Assembly: GCA_963576475.1 (NCBI GenBank)
Contig: OY754978.1
Coordinates: forward strand, 1,475,364-1,539,363
Length of the DNA stretch: 64,000 nt
From: Molanna angustata
Lineage: Eukaryota; Arthropoda; Insecta; Trichoptera; Molannidae
Direction: 5' to 3'
Below, piece by piece: positions 11,240-20,577 of this stretch. The notes beneath the pieces were generated by a model, which was not told the origin of the DNA, did no database searches, and worked only from the letters and a program-made list of their open reading frames with translations. The translations under genes and the position numbers were made by a program. Each line of letters starts with the position of its first letter. The first letter of the stretch is position 1.

Positions 11240-12631
11240 CTATGAAGGATCTTTGTAATGTGACTTCAAATGACTTTTAAGAGCGCATTTCTGTATAAAT
11301 GCTTTATCACAAGTGTCACATTTGAAGTTTTTTATATTCTTGTGTATCTTGAGATGTTCTCTGAGGCTCTTTCTGCTGGACAATCCTTTGCCACAGAATT
11401 CGCAGTGATGCTTGGTCCCCGTGTGCTTCCCCATGTGATTTTTCAAACAGCTGCTCTCGTAGAATGCGTCGTTGCACACCGGACAAACGTATTTTCTTAT
11501 TTTCAGATGCGACTTGTCCACGTGTTTGGCCAGTTGGTTGGCAGTTATGAACTCTTTATCGCACATTGTACAGGGGTACTTCTGACATTCAAATCCATGC
11601 TCCAAGATCATGTGTCGCTTTCTAGTGATAAAGGCTTTGAACCTCTCCGGACACTGATAACACTTGAACATGCTCTTTTTCTCGTGGAAACTCTTCTTGT
11701 GACAGTACAGGGTCTGGGAGTCTTTGAAGACTTTGTTGCAGAGGGAGCACGGGTACTTCTTGATGATGCCTCTGTGTGCGTCCATGTGTGTTTTGAAGCT
11801 GGCGTTGTTGGCATAAATTTTTCCACACAAATGGCACAAATTCTCGCTGAAATGTTTGTTGTAATGGGAGTATAGTAAATTGTTGGACGCAAAGGTCTGG
11901 CAACAGAGGGGACATTCAACTGTGGAATGGTCCAAAATAGGTATCACAAATGCGCTCTGTTTGGACAGTTCCAACTCCCTTTTGTAGCCGGTGTGAATTT
12001 TTATCTCTTCCGAAGTTACGCTCCAATTGTCGGTTTCTACTGTGTCATCTTCACTGAAATTATCCAAGTGATCGCTGGAAATATCCACTTCACTTATACA
12101 GTTGATTTGTACTGTAGATTCTTCATGTATGGGATTTATTTTTGAAGGTAAAGGAAGTCCGCTTTTTTTTATGCTCGTTTGAAGTTGGTCAGATGAGGAG
12201 AACTTTTGTTTTTGTCTGTCATCTTGAATGTGTTTTTTTGTTAAAATAGTTGATGGCACTTTAGCTTGTGTAGATACTGTCTTTGACTGTTGGGTATTGT
12301 CAAACAATATAGATGACTGTCTATTTTGATAAAATCGTCTGTGTGACAACAGAATCATGTTATAGAAAGAGGAACACATTTGCAGTTTTCTAATACACAA
12401 GTTACATATTTTGAGTTCTCTGCTGACAAATTTGATTTTGAAGCATTTGTCAATAATTTTAGTGTAGTTTTCCACCACAAGATTGTTGACATAATTTTGA
12501 TGCATGCTTTTTAAGTTCTCCGTTTTGTTGCATATGACACAATATTCCATGACAGGGGGATGTACTTTTTTTCTTGACAGACGATTCATGAACGAAATTA
12601 AAGACATTTTAGTTTGATAAAATCCACACAA
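11240..12631 (-). CDS. ZAD-C2H2 zinc-finger protein (ZNF-2)
   Basis: 463 residues. The ZAD spans about residues 29-95, with C31/C34 and C76/C79 as metal ligands. The linker contains DNWSVTSEEIKIHTGYK near residue 203, where the usual alanine before TG is replaced by histidine. Eight C2H2 fingers fill the last ~225 residues. Finger 4 keeps the ITRKRHM helix and finger 7 the SSRKSLREHLKIH helix seen throughout the array. The start lies 27 residues before the first ZAD-flanking methionine (M28), and either could be used. It is a single open exon. The high GC of the finger-coding part, compared with the surrounding DNA, also makes long antisense frames that are shadows. Confidence 0.93.
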   Translation of the reverse strand: MCGFYQTKMSLISFMNRLSRKKVHPPVMEYCVICNKTENLKSMHQNYVNNLVVENYTKIIDKCFKIKFVSRELKICNLCIRKLQMCSSFYNMILLSHRRFYQNRQSSILFDNTQQSKTVSTQAKVPSTILTKKHIQDDRQKQKFSSSDQLQTSIKKSGLPLPSKINPIHEESTVQINCISEVDISSDHLDNFSEDDTVETDNWSVTSEEIKIHTGYKRELELSKQSAFVIPILDHSTVECPLCCQTFASNNLLYSHYNKHFSENLCHLCGKIYANNASFKTHMDAHRGIIKKYPCSLCNKVFKDSQTLYCHKKSFHEKKSMFKCYQCPERFKAFITRKRHMILEHGFECQKYPCTMCDKEFITANQLAKHVDKSHLKIRKYVCPVCNDAFYESSCLKNHMGKHTGTKHHCEFCGKGLSSRKSLREHLKIHKNIKNFKCDTCDKAFIQKCALKSHLKSHYKDPS

Positions 12632-12695
12632 GTTCTTAGAATGGTAGAAAATAAAAGTGTTGAACTGTTTGCTTCCTTAAATGTTTAAGTGTTGT

Positions 12696-12726
12696 ATCAT
12701 CTTCATCATCTAAAAATCATGAAATT
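12696..12726 (-). promoter_or_regulatory. Leader block of ZNF-2: acceptor-like TAG plus uORF
   Basis: In mRNA sense it reads ATGATTTTTAG|ATGATGAAG about 80 bases upstream of the start. The ATG opens a 10-codon uORF ending in TAA. Confidence 0.5.
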
Positions 12727-13311
12727 CTCACTGTATTTATGCATCTACTCGACAGGTTAAATTTCCATTTAGAACATTGGATACAATTGTAAAATACAAC
12801 TCAAAGAATCACACAGACAAATATTTGTTTACAATTATATTAACAATAGTAATTTTGTTTGTTAATATCAAATTCCGATATTGACCAAAGACAAAATAAA
12901 AGACTGAAGGAGCCGTCGAAACTATCCGACAATTAACTTGTGAATTTTTCCCTAAAGCAAAGTCCCTGATGCCAAATATTCTGAAGGGAGAGAAGAAAGC
13001 CTACTAAGAAAGAAATAGCCCGGTTCACTGACAAAATTAAATAAATGTTAAATTGTCTTCAACGAACCAAATAAATAATATTAATATTTTCCGAGTATGA
13101 AATAATTTAACATATTAATAATTTTCACTTAGTTTGAATCGCAAATGAGCTTTTTTCTAAGGAAGAATTTGTCACCCCGAGGAAGAAGCGCAAGTGCTGT
13201 CCTTGCGTATAGTAAATAAATTAAATATAGGTATAATTGATAGACTTAAAATCATTGTTCCGTTCACAGTTCACAATAAATTTGTCTCTTCTTCTTTTAT
13301 AAAATTGATAA
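12727..13311. other. Intergenic spacer between ZNF-2 and ZNF-3
   Basis: No element or gene is recognised. Short open frames here lack any family signature. Confidence 0.4.
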
Positions 13312-14661
13312 TTATTTTAAATGTGTTTTCATATGACTATTCCAAGCACTTTTTTGTACAAATGCTTTCTTGCATATTTCGCATTTATAGTTTTTAATGT
13401 TGTTGTGTATTTTGAGATGTTCTTTCAGGCTCTTTCTGCTCGCCAACGCCTTCTGGCAAAACTGGCAGTGGTGTTTGCTGATTCCCGTATGTTTGGCCAT
13501 ATGATCCTCCAGATTCGACTTCTTGAAAAATGCATAGCTGCAGAGGGCACATTGATAATCCCTTTGTTTGAAGTGGACAGTCTTCATGTGCCTTCGAAAC
13601 TCGCCGCACGAGATATACTTCTTGTCACACACGGTACAACTGTACATCTTGCATTGGATGTTGTGAACTGTCAGCAAGTGACGTCGTCTCGAGATGCTGT
13701 TCTTGAATTTATCCGTACACTTGCAACACTTGTAGCTGCTTTCTTTGTTGTGGAATGATCGGATATGATGTCTCAAATTGTTGGTATATTTAAATGTCCG
13801 GTCACACAAGTTACACTCGAATTTTGCGAAGCTCTGTAAGTGGCTATTTAGATGAACTTTGAAACTGTTGTAATGTATGTACGGTTTGCCACACACATCG
13901 CACAGGTAGTTGGGGAAGTGTTGGTCATAGTGGTAACAAAGCAAAAAATGAGTGTCAAATGACAGGTTACAGTTGGGGCATTGCAACAGAGAAGGATCTA
14001 GTTGGGGTATAATGAAAGGGGGTTGTTGGCACATTTCCAACTCCTGTTTATATCCTGTGGCTATCTTCATTTGTTCCGATGTTGTACTCCAATTGTCTTC
14101 ATCGCTTTCATTCTCAGTATTGGTTATATCGACACAGTCCATGAAATTATCGTAATTACTTCTATTTGTCAAGGATTGCTCATTGACAGGGAATTTGTTG
14201 ATGGGTATGTTTTCTGTGTTGCATTCTGCCTTTTTTGGGATAACACCTTTTATTTTCAGCTTATTATTTAACTTTCCAATTGAACGTTTCCCTTTTATAT
14301 TCACAGAAGTTTTAGTGGAGGATGCTAACTTATTTTTTTGAGATACATCAATACGACTGGATCTGACATTTTTCTTATTGTACAATTGGATATAGGACAA
14401 CTTGACCTTTTCGCGAAACTTGCAACAATATCGCAAACATTTGATACAAGCTTCACAAATGAGGTATTTGATGTTGTTTGACACATGGAGAAAATTAATC
14501 TTGAAGCATTTTTCTATCATCTTTGAGTAGTTTTGTAATTTTCCATCAATAAAATAATCTTTCTCCATTTTTTTCAAGTTTTTGGAACTGTTGCATATAA
14601 CACAACTGTCGAGTGGTATCTTGCTTTGCACAGAAGACTTTTTATTCTTTAAACTTTCCAT
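13312..14661 (-). CDS. ZAD-C2H2 zinc-finger protein (ZNF-3)
   Basis: 449 residues. ZAD ligands are C20/C23 and C69/C72. A short lysine-rich linker leads to DNWSTTSEQMKIATGYK at about residue 191 and then eight fingers. The third to eighth finger helices follow the array consensus, for example SISRRRH in finger 4 and SRKSLKEHLKIH in finger 7. Finger 8 has a W in place of the usual A or L (QKSAWNSH). The start is chosen because ATATCATCAAACAATGG-like context precedes the ATG, as in ZNF-4, -5 and -10. Its upstream DNA (about 14740-15115) is nearly identical to that of ZNF-5. Confidence 0.94.
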   Translation of the reverse strand: MESLKNKKSSVQSKIPLDSCVICNSSKNLKKMEKDYFIDGKLQNYSKMIEKCFKINFLHVSNNIKYLICEACIKCLRYCCKFREKVKLSYIQLYNKKNVRSSRIDVSQKNKLASSTKTSVNIKGKRSIGKLNNKLKIKGVIPKKAECNTENIPINKFPVNEQSLTNRSNYDNFMDCVDITNTENESDEDNWSTTSEQMKIATGYKQELEMCQQPPFIIPQLDPSLLQCPNCNLSFDTHFLLCYHYDQHFPNYLCDVCGKPYIHYNSFKVHLNSHLQSFAKFECNLCDRTFKYTNNLRHHIRSFHNKESSYKCCKCTDKFKNSISRRRHLLTVHNIQCKMYSCTVCDKKYISCGEFRRHMKTVHFKQRDYQCALCSYAFFKKSNLEDHMAKHTGISKHHCQFCQKALASRKSLKEHLKIHNNIKNYKCEICKKAFVQKSAWNSHMKTHLK

Positions 14662-14816
14662 TGTTTGATGATAGCTAGTAAATTATAGTTAAGTCAATAC
14701 CTTTGAATGTTTCCAATAGATAATAATCCAATAAACCATATCCAGGATACTATTTAGGAGATCAAAATGCATATATTTTGGTCTAACATCTTCCTTCTTC
14801 TGTCTGCAGCCTTGTT

Positions 14817-14873
14817 CTATAGAATGATGACCATCTAAAAATAATCAGTAAATTCTGCCTTACTATCCAATTC
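14817..14873 (-). promoter_or_regulatory. Leader block of ZNF-3: GTAAGG motif, acceptor-like TAG, uORF
   Basis: In mRNA sense the order is GGATAGTAAGG, TTTACTGATTATTTTTAG and then ATGGTCATCATTCTATAG (a 5-codon uORF at 14834-14817). The GTAAG and the AG are only about 29 nt apart, too close to be the two ends of one intron. The block therefore looks like a branch point plus 3' splice site. Confidence 0.6.
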
Positions 14874-15236
14874 AGTATCACATCATCTACCTTTGTCAAC
14901 CCCTTAATTCAGAACACTTAAGTGTTTACACAAAATGTAAAACATATATAAATGAGATTTATGTTCTGTGTATTTTTATTCTATATGCTTCCTAATATTT
15001 TTATGTTTTTAACAAGGAAATCGTAATAAAGTATGTATTTTTTCATATCTAGAAATTGGATGTTAAAATATGGTTTCTCATATTTTGTGAGTATGATAAA
15101 AGATGCTTTAAAATGTAATTTAAAAATAAAAATCAATTAATATAATTTTATTTTGCTTGACCATAAAGCAATGTTTAATTTCAATATTGATTAATATCAA
15201 TTGTAAGTTTTCTATGTTTATACATAATAAAGGGGG
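14874..15236. repeat. Upstream segment duplicated at ZNF-5
   Basis: Bases about 14740-15115 match about 19490-19835 nearly base for base; both contain the TGTGTATTTTTATTCTATAT stretch. This marks a segmental duplication that carried ZNF-3 and ZNF-5 together with their 5' flanks. Confidence 0.75.
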
Positions 15237-15395
15237 TCATTTAAAATGAGTCTTTAAATGACTTTTTAGGGCACTCTTTTGTACAAATGCCTTTTCACAC
15301 ACATCACATTTGTAGAGCCTTAAATTGATGTGTATTTTGAGATGTTCTTTGAGGCTCCACTGACTTGCCATTACTTTGTCGCACAGTTCACAGTG
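15237..15395 (-). pseudogene. In-frame remnant of ZNF-4 fingers 7-8 beyond the stop
   Basis: Directly after the TAA the same frame encodes HCELCDKVMASQWSLKEHL, which is finger 7, and CDVCEKAFVQKSALKSHL, which is finger 8. It ends in THFK and TGA at 15237. No other disruption is present, so the nonsense change is probably recent. Confidence 0.88.
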
Positions 15396-16532
15396 TTATT
15401 TGTGTATCCCTCTATGTTTAGCCATGTGATCCTCCAATAAGTATTTCTTATAAAATTCCTCGTCACAAATTGAACATTTGTGATCTTTCTGTTTGTAATG
15501 GACGGTCTTTGTGTGGTTCCCAAGGGAATTGGAAGTGATGAATTTTTTGCTGCAAATATTGCAAGGGTACAGCTTGCATTGAATATTGTGTGCTGTGAGC
15601 ATGTGACGTCTTCTAGTGATGGTTTCTTTGAATCTTTCCGGACATTCGTAACACATATAGCATTTTTCTTTGTTGTGGTACGACCGTACATGGTGTCTTA
15701 GATTGTTTAAATATATAAACGTCCGATCACACAGCTCGCATTTGAATTCTGCAGTTTGTGAGTGTAACTTTAAATGGTTGTTGAAACATCCGCTGTTCGA
15801 GTAAGGTTTGCCACAGACGTCACACAGATAGTTAGGAAAGTGTTGGTTGTAATGAAAACAGAGCGAGCTGTGACTGTCAAATGTTTTGTCACAGTTGGGA
15901 CACTGAACCAGAGAAGGATCCAGTAGGGGTATAACAAAAGGAGGTTTTTGACACATTTTTAGTATTTGTTTAAACCCTGTGGCTATCTTCATTTGTTCTG
16001 AAGTTGTACTCCAATTATCATCATCACTTTCATTAATGACACAACATCTATCTAATTTAGTATTGACTTTTGATTTATTAGGATTGTCGTCCTTCATTTC
16101 TAAAATGTTTGTAGATGTACAATTCAAATCTTTTATATAAAATTTATTAGGGGCCACTGAAAGATCATTTGAAACTTTGGACAACTGATGCCTACCACCA
16201 CCACTTTTAAAATCAATAATCTTTTGGAAATTTTTGGCAGTTTTCATATTGTACAACCGAGTGTAAGACGATTTGACTCTTTCGCGAAATTTGCAACAAA
16301 AACGCAGAGCCTTGATGCACGCTTCGCAAATGATGCATTCTGCGTTATTTGACATTTGAAAAAAGTCTATCTTGAAACATTTCTCAATCATCCTTGCGTA
16401 GTTTTCTATTTTTCCATTGATAAAACAGTCTCTTTGCATTAAAATCAAATTTTCTGAACTGTTGCATATTACGCATCTTTCATGGGTTTTATTGCTATTG
16501 ACGGTGGATTTTTTGTTTTTCAAAGTGTCCAT
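15396..16532 (-). CDS. ZAD-C2H2 protein (ZNF-4), truncated by a premature stop
   Basis: 378 residues are open from the ATG. The ZAD has C20/C23 and C69/C72. DNWSTTSEQMKIATGFK lies near residue 173, followed by six complete fingers. Translation stops at TAA (15398-15396), exactly where paralogs have a histidine at the start of finger 7 (GI.KHHC). The frame stays open and family-like for another 52 residues beyond the stop. The protein may work with six fingers, may depend on readthrough, or the gene may be a young pseudogene. The linker is short compared with ZNF-6 or ZNF-10. The upstream region resembles ZNF-10. Confidence 0.85.
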   Translation of the reverse strand: MDTLKNKKSTVNSNKTHERCVICNSSENLILMQRDCFINGKIENYARMIEKCFKIDFFQMSNNAECIICEACIKALRFCCKFRERVKSSYTRLYNMKTAKNFQKIIDFKSGGGRHQLSKVSNDLSVAPNKFYIKDLNCTSTNILEMKDDNPNKSKVNTKLDRCCVINESDDDNWSTTSEQMKIATGFKQILKMCQKPPFVIPLLDPSLVQCPNCDKTFDSHSSLCFHYNQHFPNYLCDVCGKPYSNSGCFNNHLKLHSQTAEFKCELCDRTFIYLNNLRHHVRSYHNKEKCYMCYECPERFKETITRRRHMLTAHNIQCKLYPCNICSKKFITSNSLGNHTKTVHYKQKDHKCSICDEEFYKKYLLEDHMAKHRGIHK

Positions 16533-16675
16533 TGTTTGATGATATTTAGCAAAGTATATTTATCCAATAAATTATGTACAGGTAATTATCCAATAAACCA
16601 TATGCTGGGTACTATTTAAGAGATCATAAATCATATATTATGGTCTAACATCTTCCTTCTTCTGTCTGCAGCCTT

Positions 16676-16735
16676 GTTCTATAGAATGATGACCATCTAA
16701 AAATAATTAGTTAAGTAGTCCTTACTATCCAATTC
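16676..16735 (-). promoter_or_regulatory. Leader block of ZNF-4
   Basis: It has the same arrangement as ZNF-3: GGATAGTAAGG, then TTATTTTTAG, then the uORF ATGGTCATCATTCTATAG. Confidence 0.6.
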
Positions 16736-17637
16736 AGTATTAAATTCTTTTTTGACACACAAAAGAATCAGTAAATATGTTTTTTCAAAAATTTTATGAG
16801 ATATTTGATTAGATTTAAGTTTGTTTCATTCACAAAGACAAAGTTCACAATTAATAATATTATAAATAAAGTCATATCAGTGGCTGAGTACTATTGATGG
16901 ATCTGCTTTATGGATGGATCGATTCAGTATCCAATAAGTGTTTTTTTATGATATTGTGCTAATTATTATAATTTTCTTTCATTTCCTTAATGTTTTTAAT
17001 TTGTTTTGAACCTTCATTTAATTTATTTTCAATCAATAAGGATATGTAGAAATGCCATATTTAATAATGTAGTTGGTGCCATTATATAATAAAACAACGG
17101 CAAAGAACCATAACATTTACCTTGGCTCTAAATATGTACTTCAATATTCATCAAGGCACTATAAAGTTAGTAAAAAAAACTACATGTGAAACTGTGAAAG
17201 AATTAAGTATAAATGTTTATATCAGTATTTTAATATCCTTTTGTTAGAATTAGTTTAGACATAAGTCTTACTTTTCCCAACAGTATATTTTGTTATAATA
17301 TTTAAATGTTATTCTTGCCCCATACACGAGTGTCCACACTTTCAAAGGGGCAATAATATTGAATTTTATTATTCATAATTTTGAAATGTACATAGTTATT
17401 TCTGTAAAAAACCCAATAATATGAGAACTAAAGACACAATTGTAGCCAGCTTTTATAGAATGAGTAGCTAAATTGATTTCTTTAATATTCTTAATAGAAC
17501 TGTTAGTTTGGTTTATGATTTATTTTAGTTATTGACATGTTTCCTTATATATAATCTATTCACTATTGATGATGATATGCCTCACATAAAATGAACGGAA
17601 TAGAACCAAGAATTATTTTATTCCAACTACGTAATTA
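16736..17637. other. Spacer with segment shared with 21120-21500
   Basis: No gene is present. From about 17220 the sequence resembles the 3' flank of ZNF-6: both contain GTTATTCTTGCCCCATACAC and GTGTCCACACTT, and both have a TATGCCTCACAT motif close to the stop codon. This is part of the duplicated gene unit. Confidence 0.6.
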
Positions 17638-19383
17638 CTAAAAATGTATTAACATATGTCTGATTAGTGCACCTTTATGCACAAATTTTTTATCACATGT
17701 GTTACATATGTAGTTCTTTACGTTGTTGTGTATCTTGAGATGTACTATTAGAGTTCTACGACTGGACATTCCTTTGCCACAAATCTGACATTCAATTTTC
17801 TTGCCACTGTTGTGTGTCTTGAGATGTATTAATAGTGTTTTACGACTGGACGATTCTTTGCCACAAATCTGACACACGTGTCTCTTGACACCATCGTGCT
17901 TTGCCATGTGATCCATCAGATCGGTCTTCACATAAAATCCTAAACTGCAAATGTCACATCTGTAATCTTTCTCTTGGAAATGTGATTTCTTCATGTGTTG
18001 ATTGAGTAAAAAATTGGCGATGTATTTCTTGTCGCACATGGTACAAGGATACATTTGGCATTTGACATCATGCACAACCAACATGTGGCGTCTCCTGGTC
18101 ATCATGCTGCGGAACTTTTCTGGACACTTGGAACAGTGATATGTTAATTCCTTGTTGTGTTTTGTACGAATGTGAATTTTTAAACCAGATTTGTAAATGA
18201 ACTTCCGATCACACAGATTGCAATTGAACCGCTCGTAACCCTGCGTGTGTTTCTTGCAATGGAATCTCAGACTGATGATTGAGAGGAAAGCTTTACCGCA
18301 GATGTGACACAGAGCGTTTGGAAAATGTCGAATGTAGTGCGGACGAAGAAAGCTATTGTTGTCAAATGTTTTGTCGCACATGGGACATTGCAGAATAGAG
18401 GGATCCAGAGGGGGCACAACGAAGGGAGGTCGTTGACACATTTCCAGCACCCTTTTATATCCCGTGGCTATCTTCATTTGCTCCGATGTTGTACTCCAAT
18501 TGTCTTGGTCGCTTTCATTCTCAGTATTGGTCATATCAATACTGCCCATCAAACTATTGAAATTACTTCTATTTGTCAAGGATTGGTCATTGCCAGGAAA
18601 TGTTTTTGGTTTGTTTTCTGTGTTGCATTCTTCCTTTTTTGGGATAGCATCATTTATTTTCAGCTTATTATTAAAATTTCCTATTGGTGGTTTTTCTTCT
18701 ATATTCATACAAGAAATTTTAGCAGAGGATGCAAAATTATTATTTTGGGATACACCAACACAACTGGATTTGATATTTCTCTTATTGAACAACAGAATAT
18801 AGGACAATTTGACTTTTTCGCGAAACTTGCAACAATATTGCAAACATTTGATACAAACTTCACAAATGCGGTATTTTATGTTGTTTGACACATGGAGAAA
18901 ATTGATTTTGAAGCATTTTTCAATCATTTTTGAGTAATTTTCTATTTTTCCACCAATAAAATAAACTCTCTCCATTATTTTTAAGTTTTTTGAACTGTTG
19001 CATATAATACAACTGTCAAGAGGTATCTTGCTTTGCACAGAAGACTTTTTATCCTTTAAAATTTCCATTGTTTGATGACTGGATTTGATATTTGTCTTAT
19101 TGAACAACTGAATATAGGACAACTTGACTTTTTCGCGAAACATGCAACAATTTCGCAAACATTTGATACAAGCTTCACAAATGAGGTATTTGATGTTGTT
19201 TGGCAAGTAGAGATAATTGATCTTGAAGCATTTTTCAATCATTTTTAAGTAATTTTCTAATTTTTCACCAATAAAATAATCTCTCTCCATTATTTTTAAG
19301 TTTTCTGAACTGTTGCATATAACACAACTGTCAAGTGGTATCTTGCTTTGCACAGAAGAATTTTTATCCTTTAAACTTTCCAT
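17638..19383 (-). CDS. ZAD-ZAD-C2H2 zinc-finger protein (ZNF-5) with doubled ZAD
   Basis: 581 residues, the only member with two ZADs. ZAD-1 has C20/C23 and C69/C72. A second start-like MEILKDKK at residue 106 begins ZAD-2 (C125/C128, C174/C177). The residues before M106 (HQT) are a translated copy of the normal 5' leader CATCAAACA, so the repeat unit includes 5'UTR and about 105 codons. The family motif DNWSTTSEQMKIATGYK precedes nine fingers rather than eight, because finger 7 (GK..SSR.TL..HLK.H) is duplicated. Translation could also start at M106 (19068), giving a standard single-ZAD protein. The frame is intact throughout. Confidence 0.93.
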   Translation of the reverse strand: MESLKDKNSSVQSKIPLDSCVICNSSENLKIMERDYFIGEKLENYLKMIEKCFKINYLYLPNNIKYLICEACIKCLRNCCMFREKVKLSYIQLFNKTNIKSSHQTMEILKDKKSSVQSKIPLDSCIICNSSKNLKIMERVYFIGGKIENYSKMIEKCFKINFLHVSNNIKYRICEVCIKCLQYCCKFREKVKLSYILLFNKRNIKSSCVGVSQNNNFASSAKISCMNIEEKPPIGNFNNKLKINDAIPKKEECNTENKPKTFPGNDQSLTNRSNFNSLMGSIDMTNTENESDQDNWSTTSEQMKIATGYKRVLEMCQRPPFVVPPLDPSILQCPMCDKTFDNNSFLRPHYIRHFPNALCHICGKAFLSIISLRFHCKKHTQGYERFNCNLCDRKFIYKSGLKIHIRTKHNKELTYHCSKCPEKFRSMMTRRRHMLVVHDVKCQMYPCTMCDKKYIANFLLNQHMKKSHFQEKDYRCDICSLGFYVKTDLMDHMAKHDGVKRHVCQICGKESSSRKTLLIHLKTHNSGKKIECQICGKGMSSRRTLIVHLKIHNNVKNYICNTCDKKFVHKGALIRHMLIHF

Positions 19384-19535
19384 TGTTTGATGATAGTTAG
19401 TAAAGTATAGCCAATAATACCTTTGAATGTTTCCAATAGATAATTATCAAAAAAAAAACATATGCTGGATACTATTAAAGAGATCATAAATCATATATTT
19501 TGGTCTAACATCTTCCTTCTTCTGTCTGCAGCCTT

Positions 19536-19595
19536 GTTCTATAGAATGATGACCATCTAAAAATAATCAGTAAATTCTGCCTTACTATCCAATTC
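19536..19595 (-). promoter_or_regulatory. Leader block of ZNF-5
   Basis: It is identical in layout to ZNF-3: GGATAGTAAGG, TTTACTGATTATTTTTAG, then a 5-codon uORF beginning ATGGTCATC. Confidence 0.6.
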
Positions 19596-20255
19596 AGTAT
19601 CACATCATCTACCTTTGTCAACCCCATAATTCAGAACACTTAAGTGTTTACACAAAATGTAAAACATATATAAATGAGATTTATGTTCTGTGTATTTTTA
19701 TTCTATATGCTTCCTAATATTTTTATGTTTTTAACAAGGAAATCGTAATAAAGTATGTATTTTTTCATATCTAGAAATTGGATGTTAAAATATGGTTTCT
19801 CATATTTCGAAAGTATCATAAAAGATGCTTTAAAAAAGTGTTTAAATTCAAATTAAATAAAAAAATATTAACCAATAATATAATTAGAAAAACGAATATT
19901 CACTAGGGAAATGTTGAAAATACATATTTTATTTTTTTAGAAAGTCACTGTTTAACATATTTGAGAAATTTTATTTGAAATTGGGATGTTTGGGTTTGTA
20001 TGCCCCCTTAACAATAGACGTGGTGTTCGGTTCTCTCTGCCTACTCCGCGAGGAAGATGACATGATGTATATGAATACTATTACATTCATAATGGTGAAG
20101 AGTAAAAAAAATACAATTTTCTATAGAAACACACAATTTTCCAACATTGAAACTATTTTACTTTTGTTACATATATTTTTCATTCCTACAAATATGCAAA
20201 TTAAATCTTAATATAATAGACGATAGATTTTTTTTCTTTAAAAGTTGACAATCCC
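19596..20255. other. Duplicated 5' flank and AT-rich spacer
   Basis: The first ~240 bases repeat the ZNF-3 upstream segment. The rest is AT-rich with no recognisable gene; a 78-codon frame at 19975 has no domain. Confidence 0.5.
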
Positions 20256-20256
20256 T

Positions 20257-20473
20257 GAATGCTATTTTTAACAATATATTTCTATTGTATCAAAAATTCA
20301 AGCAAAATGAAAAAGAATCTCAATTTTCTAAACCGTGAGAACATTTTGAAAATTTACTGTCCATTCTGAATGCTATTTTTAACAATATATTTCTATTGTA
20401 TCAAAAATTCAAGCAAAATGAAAAAGAATCTCAATTTTCTAAACCGTGAGAGCATTTTGAAAATTTACTGTCA
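20257..20473 (+). repeat. Tandem duplication, about 107-bp unit
   Basis: The stretch from TGAATGCTATTTTTAACAAT to GAAAATTTACTGTC is present twice in direct succession with hardly any change (one A/G difference in GAGAACATT against GAGAGCATT). Confidence 0.85.
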
Positions 20474-20475
20474 AT

Positions 20476-20577
20476 ATGTCTGCTGTTGAACGTCCGTCTT
20501 GAGATATTGACAGTACATACATATGTATGTATGTATGTACTGTCAATATCTCAAGACGGACGTTCAACAGCAGACAT
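20476..20577. repeat. Inverted repeat, 45-bp arms around a 12-bp spacer
   Basis: The left arm 20476-20520 is the exact complement of 20533-20577, around ATATGTATGTAT. The right arm is the first coding part of the LINE fragment that follows (frame S-I-S-Q-D-G-R-S-T-A-D). The left arm is therefore an inverted copy of that LINE's internal sequence. Confidence 0.88.

Noticed and set aside
11270..11875. 201-codon plus-strand frame
   Set aside because: It is antisense to the finger-coding region of ZNF-2. The regular finger spacing keeps stops away, and the same shadow appears opposite ZNF-3, -5, -9 and -10.
14817..14870. A complete 26-29 nt intron between GTAAGG and TAG in the leader blocks
   Set aside because: It is far below a workable intron length. 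Only the AG side is kept as a possible splice site.
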